Below, one piece after another: positions 33,605 through 42,068 of a DNA stretch of 64,000 bases (its first letter is position 1; each line of letters starts with the position of its first letter). This DNA comes from Sandaracinaceae bacterium (lineage in GTDB: Bacteria > Myxococcota_A > Polyangia > Polyangiales > Sandaracinaceae): contig JAHBWG010000022.1 in NCBI GenBank assembly GCA_019637095.1, positions 39,805 to 103,804 on the forward strand, written 5' to 3'. The notes beneath the pieces are model-generated. The model was given only the letters and a program-made list of their open reading frames with translations. It was not told the DNA's origin and did no database searches. A program made the translations under genes and the position numbers.

Positions 33605-35203
33605 GTGACCCACCCCGAGCCTCACGGGCGCTCGATCTCTCTCGCGTGCGTCGCGCTCGTGCTCGGGCTCGTCCCTCGCGCGGCCGCGCAGATCGTCGTC
33701 GAGGGCGAGGCGCCGCGCGACGACGACGTCGCCTTCTCGTTCGTGCCGTTCGAGGTGCCCGCGGGGACGGTCGAGATCGAGGTGCGCCACGCGACGCTCG
33801 ATGCCGAGAACATCCTCGACTGGGGCCTGCTCGATCCGGACGGCGGCTTCCGCGGTTGGGGCGGCGGCAACACGGAGCCGGCGATCGTCGGCGTCGAGGC
33901 GGCGTCGCGGAGCTACCGCGCGGGTCCGATCGCGGCGGGGACGTGGCGGGTCGTGATCGGTGAGGCGAAGATCGTCGAGACGCCCGCGCGCTACCGCGTC
34001 GAGATCGAGCTCCGCACCGCGCCGACGCTCGCCGTCGATCCAGATCGAAGCGCGTACGCGCCGGTCCCGGCGCTCGCGGTCGGCGCGCGCTGGTACGCGG
34101 GCGACTTCCACGTGCACTCGCGCGAGAGCGGCGACGCGCAGCCGACGCTCGACGCGATCGCGAGGTTCGCGCGCGAGCGCGGGCTCGACTTCGTGCTCCT
34201 GTCCGATCACAACACCGACTCGCACGTCGAGCTCATCGTCCGCGCGCAGGCGCGGCACCCCGCGCTGCTGTTCATCCCCGGCGTCGAGTACACGACGTAC
34301 GCGGGCCACGCGAACGGCATCGGCGTCACGCGCTACGTCGATCACCTGCTCGGCGTCGACGGCGCCACGATTCACGACGCGGTCGCCGCCATCCACGCGC
34401 AGGGTGGGCTCTTCTCGATCAACCACCCGCGCCTCGATCTCGGCGACCGCTGCATCGGCTGCGCGTGGGGCCACGACGTGCCCGCCGAGCGCGTCGACGC
34501 GATCGAGATCGCGACGGGGGGCTGGTCCCAGAGCGCGAGCCTCTTCACGCCGCGCGTCCTCACGCTCTGGAACGAGCTCGAGGCGACGGGCGCGCACGTC
34601 GCCGCGCTCGGCGGCAGCGACGATCACCGCGCGGGCACCGGCACCGGGAGCTTCGACAGCCCGATCGGCGATCCGCTCACGATGGTCTACGCGGAGGCGC
34701 TGAGCGTGGACGCGATCGTCCGAGGCGTGCGCGCGGGCCGCACCGTGGTGCGCCTTCAAGGCCCAGCCGATCCGATGCTCGAGCTGAGCGCGGGCGGCGC
34801 GATGATCGGCGACGTCGTCGAGGGCCCGCGCCTGACGCTGCGCGCGCGCGCGACGGGCGGCGCGGGCAGCTCGCTGCGCTTCGTCCGCAACGGGACGGTG
34901 GTGGAGGTCGTGGCGATCGACGCGGATCCGTTCGAGGCGGAGCTCGCGATCGAGGCGCCGTATGGCGACGCCGAGGATCGGTGGCGCGCGGAGATCGCCG
35001 ACGGGCGCACGCTGCGCACGATCACGAGCCACCTCTACGTGCGGCCGCAGCCCGGCGAGCCGCCCGACGCCGGGCCGCCGCCGGCGCCCGCCGAGCCCGG
35101 CTGCAGTTGCCGCGCACACGAGGGCGGCAGCACGCGAGCGTGGCATGCCGCCGTGCTCCTCGCGTTCGTCGTCGCGCCGTGGCGGCGCGCTCAGGGCGCG
35201 TAG
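33605..35203 (+). CDS. secreted PHP-domain phosphoesterase-like protein with MYXO-CTERM-type tail
   Basis: A 532-aa exported protein. After the signal peptide (ends about residue 25, PRAAAQ) is a beta-sandwich region (about 30-145), then a PHP metal-dependent phosphoesterase domain with its metal ligands: DFHVHSRESGD, LLSDHNTDS, GVEYTTYAGH, SINHPRL and GGSDDHR. A Pro-rich stretch leads to GCSCR, a hydrophobic helix and a basic end (WRRA), the plan of the MYXO-CTERM sorting tail used for outer-surface anchoring in myxobacteria. It probably cleaves phosphoesters outside the cell; the substrate is unknown. Start GTG 33605. Confidence 0.88.
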   Translation: MTHPEPHGRSISLACVALVLGLVPRAAAQIVVEGEAPRDDDVAFSFVPFEVPAGTVEIEVRHATLDAENILDWGLLDPDGGFRGWGGGNTEPAIVGVEAASRSYRAGPIAAGTWRVVIGEAKIVETPARYRVEIELRTAPTLAVDPDRSAYAPVPALAVGARWYAGDFHVHSRESGDAQPTLDAIARFARERGLDFVLLSDHNTDSHVELIVRAQARHPALLFIPGVEYTTYAGHANGIGVTRYVDHLLGVDGATIHDAVAAIHAQGGLFSINHPRLDLGDRCIGCAWGHDVPAERVDAIEIATGGWSQSASLFTPRVLTLWNELEATGAHVAALGGSDDHRAGTGTGSFDSPIGDPLTMVYAEALSVDAIVRGVRAGRTVVRLQGPADPMLELSAGGAMIGDVVEGPRLTLRARATGGAGSSLRFVRNGTVVEVVAIDADPFEAELAIEAPYGDAEDRWRAEIADGRTLRTITSHLYVRPQPGEPPDAGPPPAPAEPGCSCRAHEGGSTRAWHAAVLLAFVVAPWRRAQGA

Positions 35204-36168
35204 TCGAAGCGCGCGACGTCGAGCAGGATGTCCGACTCGCAGACCTTGCCTACCGTGCCGTGCGCGGTGCCCTCGGCGTCGAACTGCGCGAAGAACGAGA
35301 AGCCGCGCGGGTCGAGGCAGGCGGGATCGTAGGCGCCGTCGAGCCCACCGACGGGCGCGCTCGCGAAGGAGAGCCACGCGTCGACGAAGCCGAAGTCGTT
35401 GCGGCGCAGGTAGGTGTGGAACGCCTCGTCGAAGGCGCCGTCTTCGCTGATCCACTCGAGCACGATCTCCATGTCGATCGCGGGCTGCGTGGGCATCGGG
35501 ACGCGGCAGACGACGAAGCCGCCCTCGTAGACGACCCGGACGCGCACGCGGCTGTCGGCGCGCGTCTCGGGGTAGAGCGCGCGGTCGCGCTCGTAGGCGA
35601 AGTCCGCGACGAGGTCGTCGACGGGGAGGCCGGCGAGGACGGCGGCCCCGGTGAACGCGGGGTCGTCGCCGCACTGCGCGGTCATGGACTCGAGCAGGAT
35701 CGCGCCCTCGTCGGTGGCGCCGCACGCGGGCCGGCGTGTGCAGGCGAGGCCGCTGGCGGCGCACACGCACTCGTTGCAGCCGTCGGTCGACGGGAAGCGC
35801 TCGCCATAGCGACGCGTCGCGCCGTCGTAGTCGCAGGGCGAGGTCGTCCCGCGGCACGCGCGCGCGGTGCACGCGGTGGTTCCGTCGGCGCGGCACTCAC
35901 AGAAGTTGCAGCCGTCGCCGCGCGAGAAGCGCTCACCCGCGACGTGCTCGTCGAGGCAGCTCCCGCCGCCGTCGCTCGCGCCGCCGTCGCTCGCGCCGCC
36001 ATCGATCGCCGCGTCGCTCGCGCCGCCGTCGGTCGCGCCGCCATCGATCGCCGCGTCGCTCGCGCCGCCGTCGCTCGCGCCGCCGTCGAGGCCTGCGTCT
36101 GGCGTCGCGGTGCCGTCGCACGCGGTGAGGAGGAGCGCGGTGGCGAGGAGGGGAGCGAGGCGCGTCAT
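35191..36168 (-). CDS. secreted lipoprotein with Asp/Gly/Ala linker and two Cys-rich (VWC/pacifastin-like) modules
   Basis: A 325-aa lipoprotein (LLLTACDG, Cys about residue 17). A linker of repeated GGASDAAIDGG units (about 22-70) leads to two Cys-rich modules with the pattern RFSRGDGCNFCECRADG and RFPSTDGCNECVCAASG, each with six Cys, resembling VWC or pacifastin domains. The remaining 170 residues form a beta-rich domain without a recognised family. Its 3' end overlaps the convergent PHP gene by 13 bp. Likely a cell-surface binding protein. Confidence 0.78.
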   Translation of the reverse strand: MTRLAPLLATALLLTACDGTATPDAGLDGGASDGGASDAAIDGGATDGGASDAAIDGGASDGGASDGGGSCLDEHVAGERFSRGDGCNFCECRADGTTACTARACRGTTSPCDYDGATRRYGERFPSTDGCNECVCAASGLACTRRPACGATDEGAILLESMTAQCGDDPAFTGAAVLAGLPVDDLVADFAYERDRALYPETRADSRVRVRVVYEGGFVVCRVPMPTQPAIDMEIVLEWISEDGAFDEAFHTYLRRNDFGFVDAWLSFASAPVGGLDGAYDPACLDPRGFSFFAQFDAEGTAHGTVGKVCESDILLDVARFDYAP

Positions 36169-36214
36169 CGGGCACTCCTAGCTCCGTCCCGCGGCGGCGC
36201 CGAGCCGCGCTGGA

Positions 36215-36997
36215 TCAGAAGAGGATCGTCGTGCCGGCGATCGCCGTCGGCGGGATCGCCTCTTCCGTCACGCCCGCGTCGAAGCTCGCGTCGAGCTGGA
36301 CGTTGGGATCGACACGCCAGAAGAGCCCGCCGCCGACGGCGACGCGCCAGTCGCTCGTCTCGCTCTTGAGCACGTAGCTCTGCACCCAGAGCCCGAGCAC
36401 CTCGAGCGCGAGCCAGGTGAACCGCAGGCTCCCGCCGCCCTCGAAGAGGCGGACGGTCTCGCCGCTCGCGGCGTCCCGTACGGCGAGCACGCGCGCGACG
36501 ACGTGCGGGGTCAGCGTCAGCGGGCCCCAGAAGGTCCAGTCGAGCTGCAGCCCGGTGAAGAGCATCGCCTCGGGCGCGCCGAAGCCGCCGTCGGTGCCGA
36601 GGGGCAACGAGACCTCCCAGTCGAAGCTCATCGCGACGCCGTCCGCGAAGCGGCCTCCCGCCTTGAGGCCCACGAGCGGATCGCTCACGCCGAAGAGCGC
36701 GCCGCTCGCCGGGAAGCGCCCGACCCCGTCGGGACCGCGCACGCGCGCCTCGAGCCAGTCGAACAGCCCGGCGCGGAGCGAGAGGCTCGGGAGCGCCGCC
36801 TCGGGCGTGTCGCCGAACGCGGCACGGACCCCGAGCTCCATGGTCAGGTGCTCGCGCGCGGCGACGCTCGTCGCGTTCGCGAAGCCCACCCGGTCCGAGC
36901 TGAGCGAGGGCGGCAGCCGACCGTCCTGCGCAGACGCCGCCGCCGACGTCCCGGCGAGGGTCAGGACGCACGACAACAGCACGGATCTTGCGCACAT
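36215..36997 (-). CDS. outer-membrane beta-barrel protein (MetA-pathway/porin-like)
   Basis: A 260-aa protein with a signal peptide (ends ASAQDG, about residue 25) and alternating strands typical of a barrel: REHLTMELGVRAAFGDT, LRAGLFDWLEARVRG, AMSFDWEVSLPLGTDGG, WRVAVGGGLFWRVD and a terminal AGTTILF. The layout resembles the phenol MetA-pathway/transporter porin family, a general label for substrate-specific outer-membrane channels. The substrate is unknown. It is divergent from the PilZ-like gene with 48 bp between. Confidence 0.78.
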   Translation of the reverse strand: MCARSVLLSCVLTLAGTSAAASAQDGRLPPSLSSDRVGFANATSVAAREHLTMELGVRAAFGDTPEAALPSLSLRAGLFDWLEARVRGPDGVGRFPASGALFGVSDPLVGLKAGGRFADGVAMSFDWEVSLPLGTDGGFGAPEAMLFTGLQLDWTFWGPLTLTPHVVARVLAVRDAASGETVRLFEGGGSLRFTWLALEVLGLWVQSYVLKSETSDWRVAVGGGLFWRVDPNVQLDASFDAGVTEEAIPPTAIAGTTILF

Positions 36998-37045
36998 GGG
37001 GGGCTCGCCGCCCGACCGTACCACTCGCGCGCGGAGGGCAGGAAG

Positions 37046-37912
37046 ATGGCCCGCGTGCGGTCCGTAGATGAAGCCGACATGACATCGGAAGCGACGGATC
37101 GAACCCCCCTGCGGCGCGCCGTCTCGGCGTGCGAAGCGCGCGAGGTCCGTCGAGTGCGCTCGGAGCCCCCGCCGCGCTCGACCTTCGAGGGCGAGGAAGC
37201 GGACGCGACGATGCTCGCCGTCGCGGAGCCGACGAGCGTGGAGCGGGTCGCGGTCTTCCGCGCGCCGGCCACCGACTTCCAGGTCCTGACGCGCGACATG
37301 ATCGAGGAGCTGCGGCAACGGCTCCGCGCCGCCGAGGCCGCCGAGGGCACCGACGGCGCCGACGGCTCGGGCATCCGGCTGCGCCCGACGCCCGAGGAGG
37401 GCTCGCCCGCGTGGCTGCGCGACACCTCGGTCGAGCACCCCGTCGTGCCGCGTCCCGCGCTCAACCCGCGCGAGGAGGCGGCGATCGACGCGGCGATCGC
37501 GGCGGCCGCGTCCGAGGACGCGCTCGACGACGTCGAGGTCGAGATCGAGGCGGCGCGCACCCTCGGTGAGTGGGCCCGGTCGCTGAGCGAGCCGCCGCTC
37601 GTCGAGGTCGCGCTCGCGCCGCACAGCGAGAGCAACTTCTACGGCGGCTTCGACGACGAGTACCCCGACGGCGTCTTCGTGGCGACCTACCAGGCGATCG
37701 TGCGTGACACCCCGGTCTACGCGGTGGTGCACCTGCCCGGGGGGTATCGTTTCCGCACTCCCGCCCTCGTCGAGTTCGTGCGGGAGCCCGAGGCGGCCAC
37801 CCCCGACGCGCCCGCGGGCGTGGGCCTGCGCATGTGCGGCCTCGACGGGCGCATGCGCCGGCTGATCCGCGAGTTCGCCAAGCACCGCCCGCCGATGTTC
37901 TACGTCGGCTGA
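37046..37912 (+). CDS. PilZ-like (TIGR02266-type) C-terminal domain protein
   Basis: A 288-aa cytosolic protein. Residues 1-165 are charged and low-complexity, probably disordered. The C-terminal 110 residues form a PilZ-like beta-barrel of the myxobacterial TIGR02266 type (ESNFYGGFDDEYPDGVFVAT, then PVYAVVHLPGGYRFRTPALV, then GVGLRMCGLD and a closing helix). The c-di-GMP-binding RxxxR and D/NxSxxG motifs are not evident, so it may not bind the nucleotide. GGAGGGCAGGAAG lies upstream of ATG 37046. ATG 37079 is a shorter alternative. Confidence 0.78.
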   Translation: MARVRSVDEADMTSEATDRTPLRRAVSACEAREVRRVRSEPPPRSTFEGEEADATMLAVAEPTSVERVAVFRAPATDFQVLTRDMIEELRQRLRAAEAAEGTDGADGSGIRLRPTPEEGSPAWLRDTSVEHPVVPRPALNPREEAAIDAAIAAAASEDALDDVEVEIEAARTLGEWARSLSEPPLVEVALAPHSESNFYGGFDDEYPDGVFVATYQAIVRDTPVYAVVHLPGGYRFRTPALVEFVREPEAATPDAPAGVGLRMCGLDGRMRRLIREFAKHRPPMFYVG

Positions 37913-37948
37913 CGCCCGCGGGTGGGCGATCCGTGCTATGCGCGCCGC

Positions 37949-38314
37949 ATGTCACAGCAGGCTCCCGAGCAAGTAGTCATCGAGATCGACTGGTCGGACG
38001 AGCCGCCGGTGGTCTACGCCAACGGCGCCCAGATCTTGAACTCGCAGCGCGAGTTCGCCCTCCTGTTCACGGACTTCGTCGCGTTCGCGGGCCGCGGGAA
38101 CGCGCCCCTCGACGCGCCGCCCCGCGCGAAGATCGTGGCGAACCTGCGCATCACGCCGGACGTGTTCTTCCAGCTCGCGGCGGCCGCCGCCTCGAACTGG
38201 AACAAGTACGTCGACCGCTTCGGCGCGCCCGGCGCGGGGGCGCCGAAGTTCAAGCTGATCGGCGCGCCGGGCGCTCAGCTCGAGGGGCTCAGCCCCGAAG
38301 AAGCCAACAGCTGA
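37949..38314 (+). CDS. small DUF3467-like protein
   Basis: A 121-aa soluble protein with the order of DUF3467: an initial strand IEIDWSD, then VVYANGAQILNSQREFALLF, and IVANLRITPDVFFQLAAAAA toward a helix with NKYVDRF. The family is uncharacterised. Its last 40 bases overlap the convergent AlaX gene. The assignment rests on pattern only. Confidence 0.65.
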   Translation: MSQQAPEQVVIEIDWSDEPPVVYANGAQILNSQREFALLFTDFVAFAGRGNAPLDAPPRAKIVANLRITPDVFFQLAAAAASNWNKYVDRFGAPGAGAPKFKLIGAPGAQLEGLSPEEANS

Positions 38315-39471
38315 GCGCGCACGAGCGCTTCGATCTCGATACCGGCGGGCAGGCGCCCCTGGGCGTGGTCCGGGCGCCCGCCGCCGCGCCCGCCGCACGC
38401 CGCCGCGACGGCGCGCAGGAGCTCGCCGCACCCGACGCGCGCCTCGGGGCCGCGGGCGAAGACCACGTCGGTCCCGGCGTCGGACGGGGCCGCGAGGGCG
38501 ACGAGCCGCGCCCCGGTCGCGAGCCGCGCCGCGATCGCCTTGAGCAGCGCGGGGTCGCCGCCGTCGATCGTGGCGACGACCGCGCCGTCGCCGCCGTCGA
38601 GCCGGGCCGCCCACAGCTCGGCGAGGCGCGCGCGGAGCGCGCCGGCCTCCTCGCGCGCGGCGGCGAGCTTGGCGGCGGCGCCGTCGAGGATCGACGGCAC
38701 CTCGGGCGGCGCGCAGTCGAGCCGCCGCGCTGCGGCTCGCAGCGCCGCCTGCGCGTCGAGCAGGCGCGCGCGGGCCCGCGGTCCGGCCTCGAACGTGATC
38801 CGCGAGCCGCCCTTGTATCCCTCGACCCGTTCGATCTCGACGAGCTCGATCTGCGCCGTGTGCGTGACGTGGGTGCCCCCGCAAGGCGTGGTGTCCCAGC
38901 CCTCGATCTCGACGACGCGGACGCGCTCGTGGCCCGCCGCGGGCTTGCGCAGCGCGAGGCGGGAGAGCTCGTCGTCGTCGACGAAGCGCTGCCGCACCGG
39001 GCGATCCTCGTCGATCAAGCGGTTGACCGCCGCGGCGACGGGGGCGAGCGCCTCGAGGTCGAGGCCGGCGACGTCGACGTCGATCGTGCACGCGGTGGCG
39101 CCGAGCCGGCTCGAGCGCGTCGCCGCGCCGAGCCGGTCGAGGAGCGCGCGGCTGAGCGCGTGCTGTCCGCTGTGCAGGGCCATGTGCGTGCGGCGCCGCG
39201 GCTCGTCGACGCGCGCGTCGAGCTCGTCGCCGACCGCGGGGAGCGGCCCCTCGACGAGGTGGTGCACGCGGCCGTCGTCGTCGAGCTGTACGTCGAGCAC
39301 GCGCGCGTCGCCGAGGGTGCCCTGGTCACCGAGCTGTCCGCCGGACTCGGGGTAGAACGGGGTGCGATCGAGGACGACGCTGGGCTGCCCCTCGTGCACC
39401 GCGTGCGCGAGCACCCGCACGCGGGCCGACAAGAGGAGCGGGTCGTCGTAGTGGAGTCGCTCGGTCGTCAC
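38275..39471 (-). CDS. alaX: alanyl-tRNA editing protein, long AlaX type with DHHA1-like C-terminus
   Basis: A 398-aa free-standing editing factor that hydrolyses mischarged Ser- or Gly-tRNA-Ala in the cytosol. The zinc-site residues are visible: H100 and H104 in HSGQH, C197 and H201 in CGGTH. The N-terminal PFYPESGGQLGDQG is typical of AlaRS-related proteins. After the editing domain is a coiled linker (about 240-285) and a C-terminal DHHA1-like domain, ending in a Gly-rich CGGRGGGRPDHAQG segment. This is the long form. The GTG at 39471 is chosen for family length. It overlaps the DUF3467-like gene by 40 bp tail to tail. Confidence 0.9.
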   Translation of the reverse strand: MTTERLHYDDPLLLSARVRVLAHAVHEGQPSVVLDRTPFYPESGGQLGDQGTLGDARVLDVQLDDDGRVHHLVEGPLPAVGDELDARVDEPRRRTHMALHSGQHALSRALLDRLGAATRSSRLGATACTIDVDVAGLDLEALAPVAAAVNRLIDEDRPVRQRFVDDDELSRLALRKPAAGHERVRVVEIEGWDTTPCGGTHVTHTAQIELVEIERVEGYKGGSRITFEAGPRARARLLDAQAALRAAARRLDCAPPEVPSILDGAAAKLAAAREEAGALRARLAELWAARLDGGDGAVVATIDGGDPALLKAIAARLATGARLVALAAPSDAGTDVVFARGPEARVGCGELLRAVAAACGGRGGGRPDHAQGRLPAGIEIEALVRAQLLASSGLSPSS

Positions 39472-39556
39472 GCGCCGAACTCTAGAACGCCGGTCCCTCC
39501 GGGGCCCGGATCTCGGAGGTGGGGGTGGTTCGGGCGCCCAGGGCGTACCATCCCCG

Positions 39557-41026
39557 GTGCAGGTGGCGACCGCCTTCTCGACCGCTCCTCGGCCGCCGGG
39601 CCCCGGCGATCGGGTCGCAGACCGCTTCGCGCTCGAGCACGAGCTCGGCGCCGGCGGCATGGGCACCGTCTGGGCCGCGACCGACCTCGCGACCGGCGCG
39701 CCCGTCGCGATCAAGCTCATGCGGCCCGAGCTCGCCGGCGACGCGCGCGCCGTCGAGCGCTTCCGGCGCGAGGGCGCCGCGCTCGCCGCGGTCCGCCACC
39801 CGTCGGTGGTCCAGATCCGCGAGGTCGGCGAGAGCGATGGCGTCCTCTACATCGCGATGGAGCGCCTCGAGGGCGAGACGCTCGCCGAGCGCGTCGGGCG
39901 CGCCGGCCCGCTCTCGCCCGAGGAGCTCCTGCCGATCCTGCGCGGGCTGTGCGACGGGCTCGCCGCCGCACACTCGCAAGGGATCTTGCACCGCGACATC
40001 AAGCCCTCGAACGTCTACCTCCCCTCGCCCGAGGCGCTCGCTCACGCGATGCGCACCCACGAGCGCGCGCACGCGAAGCTCGTCGACTTCGGCGTCGCCC
40101 GCGTGGCCTCGCTCGGCACGATGACCGACACCGGCCAGGCGGTCGGCACCGTGCGCTACATGGCCCCGGAGCAGCTCACGGGCAGCGCGGTCGACGAGCG
40201 CGCGGACGTGTACGCCCTCGGGGTCTTGATGTACGAGGCGCTCGCGGGCGAGCACCCGTTCGCGCGGACCGCGCCCGACGATCCGGTCGGCGCGATCCTC
40301 GTCGGCCGCGCGACGCCGCTGAGCGCGCTGCGCCCCGACCTCGCCCCGGCGGTGACGCGCGTCGTCCACGTCGCGATGGCGCGCCTCGCCACGGAGCGCT
40401 TCGCGTCCGCGCCGCTGCTCGCCGAGGCGTTCCGGCGCGCCGTGCTCGAGCCCGACGCGCCGCTCGACGTGCGGACCGCGCCGACGCCCCTGCGCCGCGC
40501 GATCGAGCTCGCGCCCACCGAGCACGCGACGCCCGGCTCGATCCGGCCTGGGCCGGCCACCCCCGTCGAGTCCGAGGTGCGGGCCAAGCGCGCGCCCGCG
40601 CCGTCGAGGGCTCGGGTGAAGCGGAAGCCCTACTGGCTCCTCTTGCCGCTCGTCACCGGCTTGTGCCTCGTGCCCACCCTCGGCGGGCTCGGGTTCGCCG
40701 GCTGCGGCAGCTGGATGACCGGCCTGCAGATGCGGGTCGCGCTCACGAACGTACGCCGGGTGCTGGACGCGGATCCGGCGCTCGCGGTGCATGTCCCCGA
40801 CCTCGAGCGCCTCGAGGCCCTGCACGAGGCGGATCACGTCAGCTTCCTCGCGGCGACCGCGTTCAACGCGCGCGTCCAGCACGCGATGCGGACGGGCTCC
40901 GAGATCGCGGCCGACGAGGTGCCGTGGATCCTCGAGGTCGCGCGCGACATCGTCGAGCGCGACGGGCAGTACACGGTCGAACGCTACTCCGACATGACCG
41001 CGTGGACGCGCGAGACTCCGCGTTGA
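39557..41026 (+). CDS. Ser/Thr protein kinase with membrane anchor and extracytoplasmic helical tail
   Basis: A 489-aa kinase: GAGGMGTVW loop (about residues 31-39), Lys in VAIKLM, catalytic HRDIKPSNVYL, VDFGVARV and GTVRYMAPEQ. A basic juxtamembrane stretch (ARVKRKPYWLLLPLVTG) precedes a membrane helix at about 360-380. About 105 residues then lie outside, mainly helical (ALTNVRRVLDADPALAV and FLAATAFNARVQHA), not a known sensor family. Start GTG 39557. The AlaX gene is divergent 85 bp away. Confidence 0.93.
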   Translation: MQVATAFSTAPRPPGPGDRVADRFALEHELGAGGMGTVWAATDLATGAPVAIKLMRPELAGDARAVERFRREGAALAAVRHPSVVQIREVGESDGVLYIAMERLEGETLAERVGRAGPLSPEELLPILRGLCDGLAAAHSQGILHRDIKPSNVYLPSPEALAHAMRTHERAHAKLVDFGVARVASLGTMTDTGQAVGTVRYMAPEQLTGSAVDERADVYALGVLMYEALAGEHPFARTAPDDPVGAILVGRATPLSALRPDLAPAVTRVVHVAMARLATERFASAPLLAEAFRRAVLEPDAPLDVRTAPTPLRRAIELAPTEHATPGSIRPGPATPVESEVRAKRAPAPSRARVKRKPYWLLLPLVTGLCLVPTLGGLGFAGCGSWMTGLQMRVALTNVRRVLDADPALAVHVPDLERLEALHEADHVSFLAATAFNARVQHAMRTGSEIAADEVPWILEVARDIVERDGQYTVERYSDMTAWTRETPR

Positions 41027-41047
41027 GGCTCGAGGGTCTCCGAGCGC

Positions 41048-41644
41048 TCAGGGTCGCCAGCGCACGTGCGCGCGGCACCGCGGGTGCCCCTCGCTCACGC
41101 ACTCGACGCGCTCGACCTCGACCTCCTGCAGCCCCATGCGGCGGAACACCGCCGCCATCGTCTCCATCGTGACCGAGCAGAGGATCGGGTGGTGTCCAGG
41201 CCAGTCCTCGATGATCGAGCTCGCCTCGCCGGGTCCCACGAGGTCGATGCGGCGCCGGCCGGTGTCGTGGAGCTGGCTCCAGAAGCGCTGGATGTAGCGC
41301 GCGTAGCGCTCGGGCGTCGCGAGCAGACCGAACGCGAGCTGGAAGATCCCTCGGATCGCCTGCTGCACACCCGCCGCGGTGCTCTCGCGGATGAGCGCGG
41401 CGCGCTCTTCGTCGCTCATCCCCTCCGTGATCCCGTCGAGGAGGCGACCGACCGCGGACGAGGGGTACCAGTCGGTCGGGATCAGCCCGAGCGAGGGGGA
41501 GCTCGGGTCGAGGTCCCCGCGCTCCGCCGGTGGGATCTGCGCGGCGACCGCCATCAGCGCGCCGGCGCCGTGGTGCTCGACGTACCAGGCCACCCAGTAC
41601 GTGAGCGCGCTCCCTTTGACGTGCGGGATGGCCGCGTGCCGCAT
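41048..41644 (-). CDS. V4R/heme-NO-binding-like domain protein
   Basis: A 198-aa soluble protein. Helical N-terminal half (GSALTYWVAWYVEHHGAG) and a C-terminal part with ETMAAVFRRMGLQEVEVERV and a closing SEGHPRCRAHVRW, which resembles the Cys/His end of V4R and heme-NO-binding domains and of the myxobacterial DUF2378-type proteins. Family placement is tentative. It is transcribed toward the kinase gene stop with 21 bp between. Confidence 0.6.
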   Translation of the reverse strand: MRHAAIPHVKGSALTYWVAWYVEHHGAGALMAVAAQIPPAERGDLDPSSPSLGLIPTDWYPSSAVGRLLDGITEGMSDEERAALIRESTAAGVQQAIRGIFQLAFGLLATPERYARYIQRFWSQLHDTGRRRIDLVGPGEASSIIEDWPGHHPILCSVTMETMAAVFRRMGLQEVEVERVECVSEGHPRCRAHVRWRP

Positions 41645-41737
41645 GTCGACCTCCCAGAGGATGGCACGAGCGCGCGGCGCGAGCCTGGTTCTCTGCGCTG
41701 GCTGGCCGGCTCCCTCCCGCCGGCGGATACTCCGCGC

Positions 41738-42019
41738 ATGCCGCAGCGCGCCAACGCGTCGGGTCGGTTCCGGGGCGCCGCGGCGGTGCTCGGGCTCGCC
41801 GCGCTCGCGCTCGGATGCGAGGCGGTGCGCGACCCGAGCGAAGAGGCGGCCCGCGCGACGCTCGGCCGCGCGCGGATGACCGAGGTCGCCCTCGAGCGCG
41901 TCGACGCGCGCACCTTCGACTTCACCGCCCGCCGCGACGGCGCGACGTGCCGCGGCACGGTCGTCGTCACACCACGGCCGGAGCGCTCGACGGCCGCGAT
42001 GCAGTACGCGTGCGAGTGA
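41738..42019 (+). CDS. small lipoprotein
   Basis: A 93-aa protein with a signal peptide ending ALALGCEA (lipobox, Cys about residue 27). The mature part is about 65 residues with two more Cys (GATCRGTV and MQYACE), likely a disulfide. No family is recognised. Divergent from the V4R-like gene and followed 49 bp later by the endopeptidase gene. Confidence 0.65.
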   Translation: MPQRANASGRFRGAAAVLGLAALALGCEAVRDPSEEAARATLGRARMTEVALERVDARTFDFTARRDGATCRGTVVVTPRPERSTAAMQYACE

Positions 42020-42068
42020 CCGGCGCACTTTCTTGACTGGGGCGCACATGTAGGTGCATGTCGCCGTC

